Below are positions 1-6,009 of a stretch of DNA of 13,186 nucleotides, piece after piece. The stretch is taken from the NCBI GenBank assembly GCA_934454745.1, contig CAKSGP010000015.1, forward strand, positions 1-13,186, given 5' to 3'. This DNA is from an uncultured Clostridia bacterium (GTDB taxonomy: Bacteria > Bacillota > Clostridia > UBA1381). The position numbers were made by a program, and so were the translations under genes. Numbering within the stretch: position 1 is the first letter of the stretch; the number at the start of each line of letters is the position of its first letter. The notes below the pieces were generated by a model, which did no database searches, was not told where the DNA came from, and saw nothing but the letters and a program-made list of their open reading frames with translations.

Positions 1-1
1 T

Positions 2-142
2 CCCGAAACGGCACTGACATCAGCATCAAATAAGTTTATCTCACGATTTAAGAAGCTTGAAGAGCTTGCAAATGGCAAAGGTCTTGATATTTCAAAAATG
101 ACACTTTCTGAGCTTGACGAGCTATGGAATTGTATAAAATAA
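2..142 (+). CDS. mazG: MazG nucleoside triphosphate pyrophosphohydrolase, C-terminal fragment
   Basis: This is the last 46 codons of an open frame that enters from the left edge and stops at TAA 140-142. The residues read PETALTSASNKFISRF, then a charged helix, then MTLSELDELWNCIK. This matches the usual C-terminus of MazG, where an 'ALxxANxKFxxRF' helix is followed by a 'MSLEEMDxLW' tail. MazG proteins hydrolyse (d)NTPs, including damaged ones, to monophosphates in the cytoplasm. The catalytic EExxE residues lie outside the window and cannot be checked. The position directly before HU, rqcP, yabP and yabQ fits, because B. subtilis yabN (a MazG protein) also sits just before yabO and yabP. 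The family is fairly certain; whether the full gene carries the extra N-terminal methylase domain of YabN is unknown. Confidence 0.85.
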   Translation, partial: PETALTSASNKFISRFKKLEELANGKGLDISKMTLSELDELWNCIK

Positions 143-194
143 CTATAAAAGTGCCGTTTTTTTGGTAATATTGAAAAAATATTACTATCAACTA

Positions 195-223
195 TTGACA
201 AAGAAGTGGTTTTGTACTAAAAT
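195..223 (+). promoter_or_regulatory. Sigma-A type promoter for the HU gene
   Basis: A perfect -35 box TTGACA (195-200) is followed by exactly 17 bases and a -10 box TAAAAT (218-223). Transcription would start near 229-231, leaving a leader of about 55 bases before the HU start codon. The sequence is AT-rich and lies in the only sizeable gap in this part of the window. The boxes and spacing are seen directly; activity is inferred. Confidence 0.8.
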
Positions 224-235
224 GATATTGTATTT

Positions 236-252
236 GGAAATTACGTATTTCC
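236..252 (+). promoter_or_regulatory. Stem-loop at the 5' end of the HU leader
   Basis: The inverted repeat GGAAAT / ATTTCC (236-241 and 247-252) encloses a 5-base loop (TACGT). It would begin only about 6 bases after the predicted transcription start. A hairpin so near the 5' end could protect the abundant HU mRNA from 5'-end-dependent decay. Alternatively, because the whole element is nearly a palindrome, it could be a protein-binding site on DNA. The pairing is seen; the function is inferred. Confidence 0.4.
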
Positions 253-284
253 ATAATAAAAAAATTTTCAGGAGGAAAAAAATA

Positions 285-560
285 ATGAAAAAGCAGGAGT
301 TAATAGCAACAATTGCTCAGGAAGCTGAAATCTCAAAGAAGGACGCTGATCGTGCACTTGCAGCAGCAATAAACGCTATTTCAAAGGCACTTGCAGATGG
401 GGATAAGATCCAGCTTGTTGGTTTTGGTACATTTGAAGTTAGAGAAAGAGCAGCAAGAACAGGTAAGAACCCAAGAACAGGCGAAGTTATCAATATCGCT
501 GCATCAAAGGTTCCGGCATTCAAGGCTGGTAAGGCTTTGAAGGACATTGTAAACGGCTAA
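285..560 (+). CDS. hup: HU family nucleoid-associated DNA-binding protein
   Basis: This 91-residue protein is the length expected for bacterial HU. HU dimers bind and bend DNA without strong sequence preference and compact the nucleoid. The start MKKQELIATIAQ and the DNA-binding arm GFGTFEVRERAARTGKNPRT (residues 46-65) are diagnostic. The arm carries the proline (Pro63) that intercalates into DNA at its tip. I chose ATG 285 because it follows AGGAGG (270-275) and gives the canonical HU N-terminus; an in-frame start at 162 would add 41 AT-rich, non-homologous residues and read across the promoter. It has its own promoter at 195-223. HU between mazG and the S4-domain gene is a common clostridial arrangement. 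It could equally be named hbs or hupA. Confidence 0.97.
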   Translation: MKKQELIATIAQEAEISKKDADRALAAAINAISKALADGDKIQLVGFGTFEVRERAARTGKNPRTGEVINIAASKVPAFKAGKALKDIVNG

Positions 561-588
561 TTAAAGCATTTTTAAATTTATGGAATAT

Positions 589-618
589 AGGGGCGGGCAG
601 TTTTATCTGTTCGTCCTT
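589..618 (+). terminator. Weak terminator-like or attenuator hairpin after HU
   Basis: GGGCGGGCAG (591-600) pairs with CTGTTCGTCC (607-616) around a TTTTAT loop. The stem can extend by two pairs to 589/618. Ten continuous core pairs form, but three are G-U. The downstream tail (ATTGCATATCT) is not a real T-run, so termination is probably partial. Such a site could let much HU mRNA be made while a fraction of transcripts continues into rqcP. Confidence 0.45.
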
Positions 619-641
619 ATTGCATATCTATGGAGGTTTTT

Positions 642-881
642 ATGCGTATAGATAAATACTTGAAGGTATCAAGACTTATTAAACGCAGAAGCGTTGCAAA
701 CGAGGCTTGCGACAGCGGCAGAATTTCAGTAAACGGCCGTGCGGTTAAGGCATCTTATGATGTTAAGGTTGGCGATGTAATAGAAATAACATTAGGCGAG
801 CGTGTTAACCGCTATGAGGTTACAGATATCTTAGAGCACGTCTTAAAGGGTGATGCACAGAATTTATATAAACCCCTTTGA
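642..881 (+). CDS. rqcP: RqcP, S4-domain ribosome quality-control factor (YabO/Hsp15-like)
   Basis: This 79-residue protein is a single S4 RNA-binding domain (residues 1-60) with a short tail. It begins MRIDKYLKVSRLIKRRSVA and continues with the classic S4 turn GRISVNGRAVKASYDVKVGD. In Firmicutes this protein binds stalled 50S subunits with peptidyl-tRNA and works with RqcH to add C-terminal alanine tails that mark the nascent chain for degradation. Arg2 and Arg16, reported as important in B. subtilis RqcP, are both present. ATG 642 was chosen because GGAGG (632-636) precedes it by 5 bases; an in-frame ATG at 630 overlaps that ribosome binding site. The neighbours yabP, yabQ and divIC match the B. 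subtilis yabO locus. The rqcH partner gene is not in this window. Confidence 0.93.
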   Translation: MRIDKYLKVSRLIKRRSVANEACDSGRISVNGRAVKASYDVKVGDVIEITLGERVNRYEVTDILEHVLKGDAQNLYKPL

Positions 882-920
882 ACGTTCTAAATATAACCAC
901 CTTACAATAAAATGTATAAA
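878..920 (+). promoter_or_regulatory. Possible promoter region upstream of yabP
   Basis: The 62-base gap between rqcP and yabP is AT-rich. It holds a TTGAAC (878-883) followed after 19 bases by TACAAT (903-908), a loose sigma-A fit. It also holds ATATA (891-895) followed downstream by GTATAAA (914-920), which faintly recalls a sporulation sigma-E promoter but with longer spacing than usual. A separate promoter is expected here from B. subtilis, where yabP is a sigma-E gene. Neither match is strong. Confidence 0.25.
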
Positions 921-943
921 CAGACTTTTTGCGGAGGTGCGTT

Positions 944-1216
944 ATGGAAAAGAACACAAAGGTACACAAGGAGCATAGCCTATCGCTTTTGGAACGGTCG
1001 GCAATGACACTGTCAGGAGTTTTGGAGGTGGTAAGCTTTGCCGATTCGCAAATTGCCCTTAAAACGTCCTGCGGTGATTTACTAATCCGAGGCAACTCAT
1101 TAAATATAGGAAAGCTTAATACCGATACAGGCGAGCTTACTATAAGCGGTACGGTGTCATTTATAAAGTACAGTAAATCCAAGGGCGGCGGTCTATTTGA
1201 GGGACTGTTTCGATGA
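944..1216 (+). CDS. yabP: Sporulation protein YabP
   Basis: This 90-residue protein has no membrane segment and fits the YabP family in length and pattern. The pattern is 'LLERSAMTLSGVLEVVSFADSQI' with a short beta-rich continuation (LLIRGNSLNIGKLNTDTGEL, then ISGTVSFIKYS), as in the usual 'LTVTGVxDVxSFD...TxxGxLxIKGxxLxIxxLxLExGxLxIeGxI' layout. In B. subtilis it is expressed in the mother cell during sporulation; its molecular role is not settled. The ATG at 944 follows GGAGGT by a few bases; an upstream in-frame TTG at 929 would lie across the ribosome binding site. Its stop overlaps the yabQ start (ATGA, 1213-1216), so the pair is translationally coupled. Confidence 0.9.
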   Translation: MEKNTKVHKEHSLSLLERSAMTLSGVLEVVSFADSQIALKTSCGDLLIRGNSLNIGKLNTDTGELTISGTVSFIKYSKSKGGGLFEGLFR

Positions 1217-1659
1217 ATAGCGAGCTGTATGCCTTTATAGCCGCCATAATCTGCGGAGTGGTTGCAGTGATACTATGGAATATAGCAGAAGCATTCAGGA
1301 ACACTGTTAAGGCTAAGGCTGTAATTAACGGGATCCTTGATGTTTTATGGTGGGTTGCGGTATGTGTGGTTTTTTGTATTTGTATGTGGCAGATACTAAG
1401 CCTGCGTGTACGTGCGTTTGAATTTATCGGTGTAGCCTTGGGTGCATTTTTGTGCAGTATAACCCTTGCAAAACCAATACAGTACATATTTACTTTGATT
1501 TTCGGAATTATTTTGAAAATATTTCAATTTATTTTAAAAATACTCTTGACACCGTGGGCATTTTTGTATAAAATTTTATTAATAGATAAATGTAGTAAGA
1601 TGCGTTTAAAATCAAGAAAGGTGGCAGACAATGAATCGCCTCAGGAAAAAAGTGATTAA
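1213..1659 (+). CDS. yabQ: Sporulation membrane protein YabQ
   Basis: This 148-residue protein is mostly hydrophobic, with about four membrane helices near residues 5-27, 38-60, 67-88 and 90-114, and a basic cytoplasmic tail (residues 122-148, rich in Lys/Arg, Asp and Glu at the end). Length, topology and position directly after yabP identify it as YabQ, a membrane protein needed for spore cortex formation in B. subtilis. It starts at ATG 1213 inside the yabP stop codon. Its end overlaps the start of divIC by 29 bases, so ribosomes finishing yabQ may feed divIC. Sequence motifs are weak, so the call leans partly on synteny. Confidence 0.88.
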   Translation: MNSELYAFIAAIICGVVAVILWNIAEAFRNTVKAKAVINGILDVLWWVAVCVVFCICMWQILSLRVRAFEFIGVALGAFLCSITLAKPIQYIFTLIFGIILKIFQFILKILLTPWAFLYKILLIDKCSKMRLKSRKVADNESPQEKSD

Positions 1660-1945
1660 GTTATATAAAAGCCACAGCCGTCAGGTTGTAATTTCGATAG
1701 TTTTTATCTTATCGGGTTGGTTTATAATTAACGGGCTTATGCAGATTCCTTCAATTAACGAAAACCGTACCGAAACGGCAAAGGTTGAGAAAAAAATTAA
1801 AGAGGAAAAAGAACGTCAGGTAGAAATAGATGATCTAACTACAAAGGTTAACACTGACGAATATATAGAGAGAATTGCATCAGAAAAATTGGGACTCGTA
1901 AAAAGTAATGCTACTATTTTCTACGACGTTTCACAAGAGCAGTAA
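1631..1945 (+). CDS. divIC: Septum formation initiator DivIC/FtsB family protein
   Basis: This 104-residue bitopic protein has a short basic cytoplasmic N-terminus (residues 1-18, including RLRKK), one membrane helix (about 19-38), and a charged coiled coil (about 44-72). It ends in the family's signature (residues 77-99, reading DEYIERIASEKLGLVKSNA then TIFYDV). DivIC/FtsB proteins act in the divisome with FtsL and DivIB/FtsQ to activate septal cell-wall synthesis. The start at 1631 has AAAGGTGG (1617-1624) six bases upstream, inside yabQ. Placement between yabQ and yabR is exactly as in B. subtilis. The 29-base overlap with a sporulation gene is discussed in the findings. Confidence 0.93.
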   Translation: MNRLRKKVIKLYKSHSRQVVISIVFILSGWFIINGLMQIPSINENRTETAKVEKKIKEEKERQVEIDDLTTKVNTDEYIERIASEKLGLVKSNATIFYDVSQEQ

Positions 1946-1963
1946 ACGGGGGTAATCTGTAAT

Positions 1964-2389
1964 ATGGCAGAGCTTGGCAGTATTGTTTTGGGAACAGTAA
2001 CGGGAATTATGAAATTCGGAGCCTTTGTTGATTTGGGGGATGGCGAATCGGGACTTGTGCATATTTCCGAGATTTCACACGAATATGTAGAGGATATTAA
2101 CCAGGTCATAAACAAGGACGATAAGGTAAAGGTTAAGGTCATAAAGATAGACGATAAGGGCAAGATAAGTCTTTCAATCAAGCAGGCACAGCCTAAACCC
2201 GATCGTAAAAGCGAAGTCAAAAAATCCGCAAGACCGGATTCTTTCGATTGGACTGTAAAAAATGACGAGGATATGTCCTTTGAGGACAGACTCTCACGCT
2301 TCAAGCACGAGAGTGAGGAAATACTTCGTGATAATAAGCGGAGAATGGATAACAGGCGTTCAGGCGGGTATTCTAAAAAGGGACGCTGA
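1964..2389 (+). CDS. yabR: S1-domain RNA-binding protein (YabR-like)
   Basis: This 141-residue protein starts with one S1 RNA-binding domain (residues about 5-74). The domain shows the typical run GSIVLGTVTGIMKFGAFVDL, GLVHISEIS, then VKVKVIKIDDKGKISLSIKQ, close to the S1 domain of polynucleotide phosphorylase and to general stress protein 13. The rest is a charged, basic and probably disordered tail (residues 75-141) ending RRSGGYSKKGR, which could add nonspecific RNA affinity. The start has a G-rich site (ACGGGGGT, 1946-1952) ahead of it. It is the last gene of the yab block and is followed by a terminator. The exact role of YabR is not known; RNA or ribosome binding is a family-level inference. 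Confidence 0.9.
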   Translation: MAELGSIVLGTVTGIMKFGAFVDLGDGESGLVHISEISHEYVEDINQVINKDDKVKVKVIKIDDKGKISLSIKQAQPKPDRKSEVKKSARPDSFDWTVKNDEDMSFEDRLSRFKHESEEILRDNKRRMDNRRSGGYSKKGR

Positions 2390-2418
2390 TACGAAGCTTG
2401 TATGCATAAGAAAGTTAT

Positions 2419-2451
2419 GGGGTTGTTGCGTGCGGCGACGGCCCCTTTTTT
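2419..2451 (+). terminator. Intrinsic terminator after yabR
   Basis: An 11-pair stem, GGGGTTGTTGC (2419-2429) with GCGACGGCCCC (2435-2445), closes a 5-base loop and is followed at once by six T (2446-2451). Three pairs are G-U when read as RNA. This is the strongest terminator in the window and marks the end of the hup/yab transcription unit. Only 17 bases separate it from the next start codon, so it could also act as a leaky attenuator for the gene after it. Confidence 0.85.
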
Positions 2452-2468
2452 AAAGAAAGAGTGGTTAT

Positions 2469-4559
2469 TTGAATTTAGGAGAGAATATTATAAGACGCCG
2501 TATTATCCCAACAATAGGTGCGGTTGTCGTCTTTATTGTAAGCGTTTGCGTACTGTATCTGGGCGATAACGTGGGAATGAGCGATAACGGTGATTTCAGA
2601 CGGGTTCTTTTGACTAATAATATCGAATATAAAGACAGCGACAATCATTACTATCTGTTCAAAGACGAATATAAAATGAAGCTGGACAGCAAGAGTAATG
2701 TTGGTACGGCTCTTTATTCTGCCTGGCAGACAAATGATGAGGAGGAAATTTACAGCTCACCCCATTTTTTGATAATAAAGCTGTCAAAGCTGGCAAATGT
2801 AATAGCAAACGCAATAAAGGGAGCACCCCTTGATGTGTATAATATAGCTTATATGGCGGTTATATATATTTTTATGCTCTCTTGTGCGGCGTGGGTTATT
2901 TTCACATTTTTCTGCGATTCACCGGTTAAAATACAGATAGCGGTTTTTGCATTATTCATTTTCATTTTCTGTGATGCCGGATATCTTTTGTATTTTAATT
3001 CCTTCTACGGCGAACCTCTGCAATATACCTCACTTATGTTGCTTATTGCACTTGGACTTTTAATATATAAACGTCCCAGCATACCTAAGGTAATAGGCTT
3101 TTATATTGCTCTGTATTTCTTCGCAGGCTCAAAGCTTGCAAATATTGCATTCTCACTTATCGCGGCATTTATTGCAATACAGATGGTAATAATGCGGAAG
3201 GATAAGCTTTTCCGTGTAGGTGTAATAGCATCGGCGGCGGTATGTATTATAGGACTTATCTCCCTTTATGTACAGATACCCGATTGGATGGATAATGATA
3301 CTACGTATCAATCGGTATTCTTCGGTATAACCAAGAATAGTGATGATCCGGCATCGGATTTAGCCGAGCTTGGTGTTAGTGAGGAATATGCGGTACTTGC
3401 CGGTACTCACGCATATATGGATGATGAGGAGTATCCCATAGACATTAAAACACGAAAGTTTGAAAAAGACTTTTACGATAAGGTTACAAAGTTTGACGTA
3501 GCAAGATTTTATATCAGACACCCCCTAAGGCTTTTGGGTGAGGCGGTACACGCCATTGAAAACTCTGCATATATCCGTCCGCCTATCGTGGGGAACTCCG
3601 ATAAAACACCTATGGAGTTTACGGATAAATGGAGTAGTTGGTCAAAGCTCAGAGTCTTTCTGCGTTTTCTTTACGAGCCATGGTTTATACTCCTGACCTT
3701 TGCTGTAATAACGTTGTATCTGGCGTTTATGAATATACTGTATATCCATAACAGAAAGACAGAAACTCCACAACAGAGATATATGATATATGCAATGGAT
3801 ATTCTCGTTTTAGGTTTATGGATAAATCTGCTTTTGCCGATTATCTGTAACGGTGAGGCGGATATTGCAAAGCATATGTTCCTTTTTGTGAATTGTATAG
3901 ACATTATGTTTGCACTTGGTGTAGTTGCGGTTATTCGTATGCCCTTTAAAACAGGTGCAAAAATAACGCTTGCAACTGCTGTATTTGCAGGGCTTTTCCA
4001 TATTTCTATCCCGAAAAAAACAGTAACCTTCGGCGAACTTTACGGAACACCCATAAAGTGGGAGGTTATAAAGGAATATGAGGACGATACAACACTTCTT
4101 GTTACAAAGGATTGTATTGGCTATATGCCCTTTGACGAGGATAGTAATTCCTGGAGTGAAAGCGAATTAAGAGAATGGCTTAACGGCGATTTTCTTTCCG
4201 ATTTCTTCGCAAAGGAACGTGAGATGATAGTTAAAACAAAAAACAAGTGTTTTCTGACCTATAATGAGCGTGATAAAGCGGAGGGCGGAAACCACGCCCA
4301 CTATTGGAATTTTACACCAGGGCTTGTATATGATATGGGTGAAACTGCATATTATCACTATGTTGAGGACGATGTGTTTATTCCCACTCTTTCTATTATG
4401 AACGATATAGATACAAAGGAAGCATACTGGGTTATGTGCCCCTATACTTCTAATTCCTATATGGAAAGATTTATGAATTCGGACGGATTTATTCTCCATA
4501 CCGATGTAAAGAATGAGAAGGGAGTGCGTGCGGCAATCCGCATTAAGGAGGGAAAATAG
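2469..4559 (+). CDS. Polytopic membrane protein, GT-C glycosyltransferase-like, with C-terminal DUF6273-like domain
   Basis: A 696-residue protein with two parts. Residues 1-513 contain about 11 membrane helices (near 12-31, 124-147, 155-175, 183-200, 207-220, 222-242, 249-270, 404-424, 437-459, 468-488, 496-513). Positively charged loops suggest the N-terminus is inside. The first outer loop starts with an acidic MSDNGDFRRV motif (37-46), and a later outer loop has GEADIAKHMF (462-471). Acidic first loops are typical of lipid-linked GT-C sugar transferases, and I recall a similar layout in proteins annotated 'hexose transferase WsfD'; this is inference. Residues about 520-696 form a soluble domain like DUF6273: IKWEVI, SESELREWLNGDF, DVFIPTLS, YWVMCP, MNSDGFI, GVRAAIRIK. 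By the topology count this domain is outside the cell. The start is TTG 2469 with a weak ribosome site (AAAGAAAGAG). The substrate is unknown. pncB begins one base after the stop. Confidence 0.7.
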   Translation: MNLGENIIRRRIIPTIGAVVVFIVSVCVLYLGDNVGMSDNGDFRRVLLTNNIEYKDSDNHYYLFKDEYKMKLDSKSNVGTALYSAWQTNDEEEIYSSPHFLIIKLSKLANVIANAIKGAPLDVYNIAYMAVIYIFMLSCAAWVIFTFFCDSPVKIQIAVFALFIFIFCDAGYLLYFNSFYGEPLQYTSLMLLIALGLLIYKRPSIPKVIGFYIALYFFAGSKLANIAFSLIAAFIAIQMVIMRKDKLFRVGVIASAAVCIIGLISLYVQIPDWMDNDTTYQSVFFGITKNSDDPASDLAELGVSEEYAVLAGTHAYMDDEEYPIDIKTRKFEKDFYDKVTKFDVARFYIRHPLRLLGEAVHAIENSAYIRPPIVGNSDKTPMEFTDKWSSWSKLRVFLRFLYEPWFILLTFAVITLYLAFMNILYIHNRKTETPQQRYMIYAMDILVLGLWINLLLPIICNGEADIAKHMFLFVNCIDIMFALGVVAVIRMPFKTGAKITLATAVFAGLFHISIPKKTVTFGELYGTPIKWEVIKEYEDDTTLLVTKDCIGYMPFDEDSNSWSESELREWLNGDFLSDFFAKEREMIVKTKNKCFLTYNERDKAEGGNHAHYWNFTPGLVYDMGETAYYHYVEDDVFIPTLSIMNDIDTKEAYWVMCPYTSNSYMERFMNSDGFILHTDVKNEKGVRAAIRIKEGK

Positions 4560-4560
4560 T

Positions 4561-6003
4561 ATGGATAATTACACTATGCTGACGGATTTTTATGAAATAA
4601 CTATGGCAAACGGCTTTTTTAACGAAGGCTATAAGGATACAACTGTTTATTTTGATATGTTTTTCCGTTCCGTGCCTGATAACGGAGGATTTGCCATAAT
4701 GGCAGGTGTAGAGCAGGCAATAGAGTATCTTAAAAATCTGAAATTCACAGAGTATGATATAGAATTTTTACGTCAGAAGAATATGTTTTCCGATAGCTTT
4801 TTAGACTACCTGAAAAACTTTGAATTTTCCTGCGATGTATGGGCAATACCTGAGGGTACACCCATATTTCCGGGCGAGCCGATTCTTACGGTAAAGGGAC
4901 CTGCCATACAGGCACAGTTTATAGAAACTATGCTCCTTCTTACGATAAACTTCCAAACACTTATTGCCACAAAATCAAGCAGAATTTCACGTGCGGCACA
5001 GGGCAGGGCGGTAATGGAATTCGGTGCACGCCGCGCCCAGGGTGCTTATGCGGCAAAATACGGGGCACGTGCATCATATATCGGCGGCTGCAGCGGAACA
5101 TCAAACGTGCTGACAGATATTGAATTTGGTGTTCCTGCACTTGGTACAATGGCACACAGCTGGGTGCAGATGTTTGATACGGAGTATGAAGCATTTTGTT
5201 CTTATGCAAGAAATTATCCTGATGACACAACACTTTTAATAGATACCTATAACGTATTAAAATCGGGACTCCCCAATGCCATACGTGCTTTTGACGAGGT
5301 TTTAAAGCCTATGGGAAAGCGTCCTAAGGGTATAAGAATTGATTCGGGAGATATAACGTATCTTTCAAAGAAATGCCGTAAGGCACTTGATGAGGCAGGC
5401 TATCAGGACTGTAAAATAGTAGCCTCAAATTCCCTTGATGAGTATATTATCCGTGATATGCTTATTCAAGGTGCTAAAATAGACCTCTTCGGTGTAGGCG
5501 AACGGCTTATAACTTCTAAATCCGCACCTGTTATGGGCGGTGTGTATAAGCTTACTGCAATAGAAAAGGAGGACGGTACAATAGAGCCGAAAATCAAGGT
5601 CAGCGAGAATGTGGCAAAGATAACAACACCTTGCTTTAAACAGGTGTTCAGATTATATGACAAAGAAACTAATAAAGCCATTGCAGATATTATGACACTT
5701 CACGACGAGAAAATCAATGAGAACGAGCCTTATGAGCTGTTTGATCCGGAGCATACCTGGAAGCACAAGACCATAAGGAATTTCTATGCACGTCCCTTGC
5801 TTGCAAGAGTATTCAAAAACGGAAAATGCGTCTATAATTCTCCGTCGGTAAAAGAAATACGTACCTATTGCGAAAAAGAGCTTGATACCTTATGGGACGA
5901 GCTGAAACGATTTGAGAATCCACACAAGTATTATGTTGATTTATCGCAAAAGCTGTGGGATATAAAAAATAATCTTTTAAGACAAGTATCAATAGAAGAG
6001 TGA
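4561..6003 (+). CDS. pncB: Nicotinate phosphoribosyltransferase
   Basis: This 480-residue enzyme joins nicotinate to PRPP, with ATP use, to make nicotinate mononucleotide, the first step of NAD salvage in the cytoplasm. It opens with MDNYTMLTDFYEITMANGFF, typical of the family. It carries FGARRAQG (154-161), the loop GTMAHSW (195-201) with His199 at the position phosphorylated in the catalytic cycle, RIDSGD (259-264) for the PRPP/product phosphate, and FGVGERLITSK (310-320). Length is normal for the roughly 480-residue bacterial type. ATG 4561 follows an ideal AAGGAGG (4545-4551) lying inside the end of the preceding membrane gene; an in-frame start at 4513 would add 16 unrelated residues. 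It probably heads or shares a long operon reaching rluD. Confidence 0.95.
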   Translation: MDNYTMLTDFYEITMANGFFNEGYKDTTVYFDMFFRSVPDNGGFAIMAGVEQAIEYLKNLKFTEYDIEFLRQKNMFSDSFLDYLKNFEFSCDVWAIPEGTPIFPGEPILTVKGPAIQAQFIETMLLLTINFQTLIATKSSRISRAAQGRAVMEFGARRAQGAYAAKYGARASYIGGCSGTSNVLTDIEFGVPALGTMAHSWVQMFDTEYEAFCSYARNYPDDTTLLIDTYNVLKSGLPNAIRAFDEVLKPMGKRPKGIRIDSGDITYLSKKCRKALDEAGYQDCKIVASNSLDEYIIRDMLIQGAKIDLFGVGERLITSKSAPVMGGVYKLTAIEKEDGTIEPKIKVSENVAKITTPCFKQVFRLYDKETNKAIADIMTLHDEKINENEPYELFDPEHTWKHKTIRNFYARPLLARVFKNGKCVYNSPSVKEIRTYCEKELDTLWDELKRFENPHKYYVDLSQKLWDIKNNLLRQVSIEE

Positions 6004-6009
6004 TAGAAA

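Noticed and set aside
151..163. GTGCCG followed by seven T after mazG, looking like half a terminator
   Set aside because: There is no nearby complementary arm. The only perfect partner (AAACGGCAC at 6-14) is more than 130 bases away inside mazG, so a functional hairpin is unlikely.
162..284. Possible 41-residue N-terminal extension of HU from an upstream start
   Set aside because: It runs across the promoter and leader, encodes low-complexity AT-driven residues, and lacks a ribosome site, whereas ATG 285 has AGGAGG and the standard HU start.
820..1182. Long minus-strand open frames, for example over rqcP/yabP and within pncB, tsaD, aroB and lspA
   Set aside because: All lie opposite well-supported genes, show no family motifs and lack ribosome sites; they are shadows of + strand coding.
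2262..2453. A + strand 63-codon frame overlapping the end of yabR
   Set aside because: It runs through the terminator stem, has no ribosome site, and its product has no recognisable pattern.
4513..4560. Start of pncB inside the membrane gene
   Set aside because: ATG 4561 has an ideal AAGGAGG upstream and gives the canonical N-terminus; the extra 16 residues have no family match.
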